Shown here in pieces: positions 5,642 through 6,825 of a DNA stretch of 6,825 nt. Under the pieces are notes generated by a model. The model ran no database searches. It was not told the origin of the DNA and was given only the letters and a program-made list of their open reading frames with translations. Every line of letters starts with the position of its first letter. Positions within the stretch are counted from its first letter, which is position 1. The stretch comes from Acidobacteriota bacterium (lineage in GTDB: Bacteria; Acidobacteriota; Terriglobia; Terriglobales; Acidobacteriaceae): assembly GCA_021811745.1 (NCBI GenBank), contig JAJZNH010000309.1, forward strand, positions 1 through 6,825, read 5' to 3'. The translations under genes and the position numbers were made by a program.

Positions 5642-6369
5642 CGGGTAACCCCTCCATCGAAGCCGGAATCTGTATCCCGGCGGATCCGCTCAATGCGTTC
5701 CCGTTCGGCGGGATCGAGCGTGCTCAGATCCTCCGCTCCAGCATGCTGGGGGTGGAACCCGCGTAGGCCGCCCCAGCGCCGGATCAGGAGTAGAGTGCCC
5801 AGCAATGCTGCCAGAAAAACCGCAAAAGGCGCGATCCATGCCACCAGGTCGAAGCCCTGCGCCGGCGGCGCGGCCAGCACTGTGGCGCCATACTTGGCCA
5901 CGAAGGCATTGAAGATCTGCTGGTCGTTCATGCCGCTGGCGACATCGGCACGGAGTTCGCTCAATTCCTGCGTTGATTCGGTGCAGCCCACGTGATTGCA
6001 TTCGCCGAGCAATTGCGCGCAGCCGCAAGTGCACATCATGCGGTGATCCAGGTTCTGTACCCGCGAGTCGGCGTTCGTCGCGCCCATCGAGAAGCAGACC
6101 GCAATGGCGAGCACGAGCGCCTGGGCGCTCTTCATCCAGAAAGAGAAAGAGCGCAGTCCGAAGGGCGCCTTCTCGGTCCCCCATCCTTGCCGCAGGAAAC
6201 GAACGAAGGATAAGGCGTGGAAATGCCCGGTCGGCGGGGCAGGCTTGGGCTTGAAATCGATCGTTTCGGGTACGCGCGCGCTCTCAGGCTTGCGCGCCGC
6301 CACCTGGCTCTCGCCGTCTGCCGGCGCCGGAGGGATTGGTTTCTCCGGGAAGGAGATCCGTAGCCCCAT
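5638..6369 (-). CDS. ccmH: CcmH/NrfF-type cytochrome c biogenesis thiol protein with N-terminal extension
   Basis: CcmH keeps the cysteines of apocytochrome c reduced for haem ligation by CcmF. The core starts near residue 79 with a hydrophobic segment (82-97). The cysteine region follows: MMC113-T-C115-G-C117-AQLLGEC124NHVGC129. Next is the three-helix part (134-160, with NDQQIFNAFVAKYG), a second membrane helix (about 173-196) and RRWG, then a charged tail ending in ERERIERIRRDTDSG. The cysteines are spaced i, i+2, i+4 rather than the LRCxxCQ of proteobacterial CcmH. The start at 6369 is favoured by an excellent AGGAGG 6 bases upstream and by TGATG overlap with the ccmF stop; the inner ATG at 6135 has no Shine-Dalgarno although it would give a standard signal peptide. 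Residues 1-78 are Pro-rich and polar and have no family counterpart that I know. Confidence 0.9.
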   Translation of the reverse strand: MGLRISFPEKPIPPAPADGESQVAARKPESARVPETIDFKPKPAPPTGHFHALSFVRFLRQGWGTEKAPFGLRSFSFWMKSAQALVLAIAVCFSMGATNADSRVQNLDHRMMCTCGCAQLLGECNHVGCTESTQELSELRADVASGMNDQQIFNAFVAKYGATVLAAPPAQGFDLVAWIAPFAVFLAALLGTLLLIRRWGGLRGFHPQHAGAEDLSTLDPAERERIERIRRDTDSGFDGGVTR

Positions 6370-6825
6370 CAGTCTCCTCCTTTGAGTACGACTACAGCTT
6401 CAGCGGGAACCGCGCTCGCCGGGAAACGTACCGCCGACGTGGCCGGAGCCAGGCTCGGCACCAGCGCCACAAAAGTACCAAACACCATGATCGCCAGCCC
6501 GAACCAGATCCAGCCCACCAGCGGGTTCAGGAACGCCTTGATGATGGGCTGGCCGGTATCGGGATTGATGCCCTCATACACCACGTAGAGATCCCACTCC
6601 GGCGTGGAGTGGATCGTCACCATCGTCTGCGGCTGGTCGCCTTCGCCCAGGTGGTAAATGCGCCGCTCGGGCGACATCTGAAACGCCTTTTTGCCGTCTT
6701 GATACACGTCCAGCAAGGCAAAATTGGAGTCGTAGTTCAGGTTCGAGTCCTGGGTTGCGCCCATCTGCCGGAGCGTGTAAGGGCCCACGCTCATTTCATC
6801 GTGGAACGCCAGTTCTTTCCCCCAA
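6369..6825 (-). CDS. ccmF: CcmF cytochrome c haem lyase, C-terminal part, truncated by window edge
   Basis: CcmF is the large membrane subunit of the System I haem ligation complex and joins haem to CXXCH in the periplasm. About 151 C-terminal residues are visible, reading in frame from the right edge (WGKELAFHDE...). They contain the periplasmic domain common to CcmF C-termini: VGPYTLRQMG, then a beta-rich segment with SPERRIYHL, TPEWDLYVVYEG and the IKAFLNPLVGWIWFG junction. The final membrane helix (WIWFGLAIMVFGTFVALVP) is followed by a short Ala/Val-rich tail. The stop TGA overlaps the ccmH ATG. The absence of a start here is due to the window, not to damage. Confidence 0.93.
   Translation of the reverse strand, partial: WGKELAFHDEMSVGPYTLRQMGATQDSNLNYDSNFALLDVYQDGKKAFQMSPERRIYHLGEGDQPQTMVTIHSTPEWDLYVVYEGINPDTGQPIIKAFLNPLVGWIWFGLAIMVFGTFVALVPSLAPATSAVRFPASAVPAEAVVVLKGGD
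6376..6383 (-). promoter_or_regulatory. strong Shine-Dalgarno for the long ccmH start
   Basis: AAAGGAGG lies within the last codons of ccmF, 6 bases before the ATG at 6369. It supports translation of the extended CcmH instead of initiation only at the inner ATG at 6135, which has the pyrimidine-rich sequence CTTTCTCTTTCTGG before it. Confidence 0.8.

Overview
The window is GC-rich bacterial DNA in which every supported gene lies on the minus strand, so the reading order runs from the right end to the left. No 16S or marker gene is present. The style of the proteins suggests a Terriglobia-like member of Acidobacteriota: a CcmH with a CxCGC...ECNHVGC cysteine pattern, a very short CcmI-like protein, a carboxypeptidase-regulatory-domain membrane protein beside the ccm genes, and heptamer GGGATCA-type intergenic repeats. 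This placement is an inference.

Right block (about 6825 to 3978): a cytochrome c maturation (System I) cluster. It holds the C-terminal part of ccmF (cut by the window edge), a ccmH with an unusual 78-residue N-terminal extension, a 92-residue CcmI-like protein, and then, after a 104-bp gap, a secreted, membrane-anchored protein with a carboxypeptidase-regulatory-like domain. The first three genes are translationally coupled (TGATG and ATGA overlaps). The block is followed by a strong GC hairpin and a 7-bp tandem repeat.

Middle: a single gene for the HtpX membrane zinc metalloprotease (3806 to 2931), with a near-perfect Shine-Dalgarno. A gene-free region of about 500 bp (2434 to 2930) follows. 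It contains a perfect CRP/FNR-type operator, TGTGA-N6-TCACA.

Left block (2433 to 1): a tight respiratory operon. The first gene encodes a fused monoheme cytochrome c plus outer-membrane beta-barrel resembling Cyc2, the outer-membrane iron oxidase family. It is followed after 9 bp by a Tat-type Rieske iron-sulfur protein and after 21 bp by cytochrome b (cut by the left edge).

Together, the right block makes the covalent haem attachment machinery that the left block's CXXCH cytochrome needs, and HtpX could serve membrane quality control. The most interesting point is the operonic pairing of a Cyc2-like porin-cytochrome with a cytochrome bc-type complex. This suggests an extracellular electron donor, possibly Fe(II), feeding or coupled to the quinone pool. 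That function is a hypothesis from sequence resemblance and gene order, not a demonstrated property.
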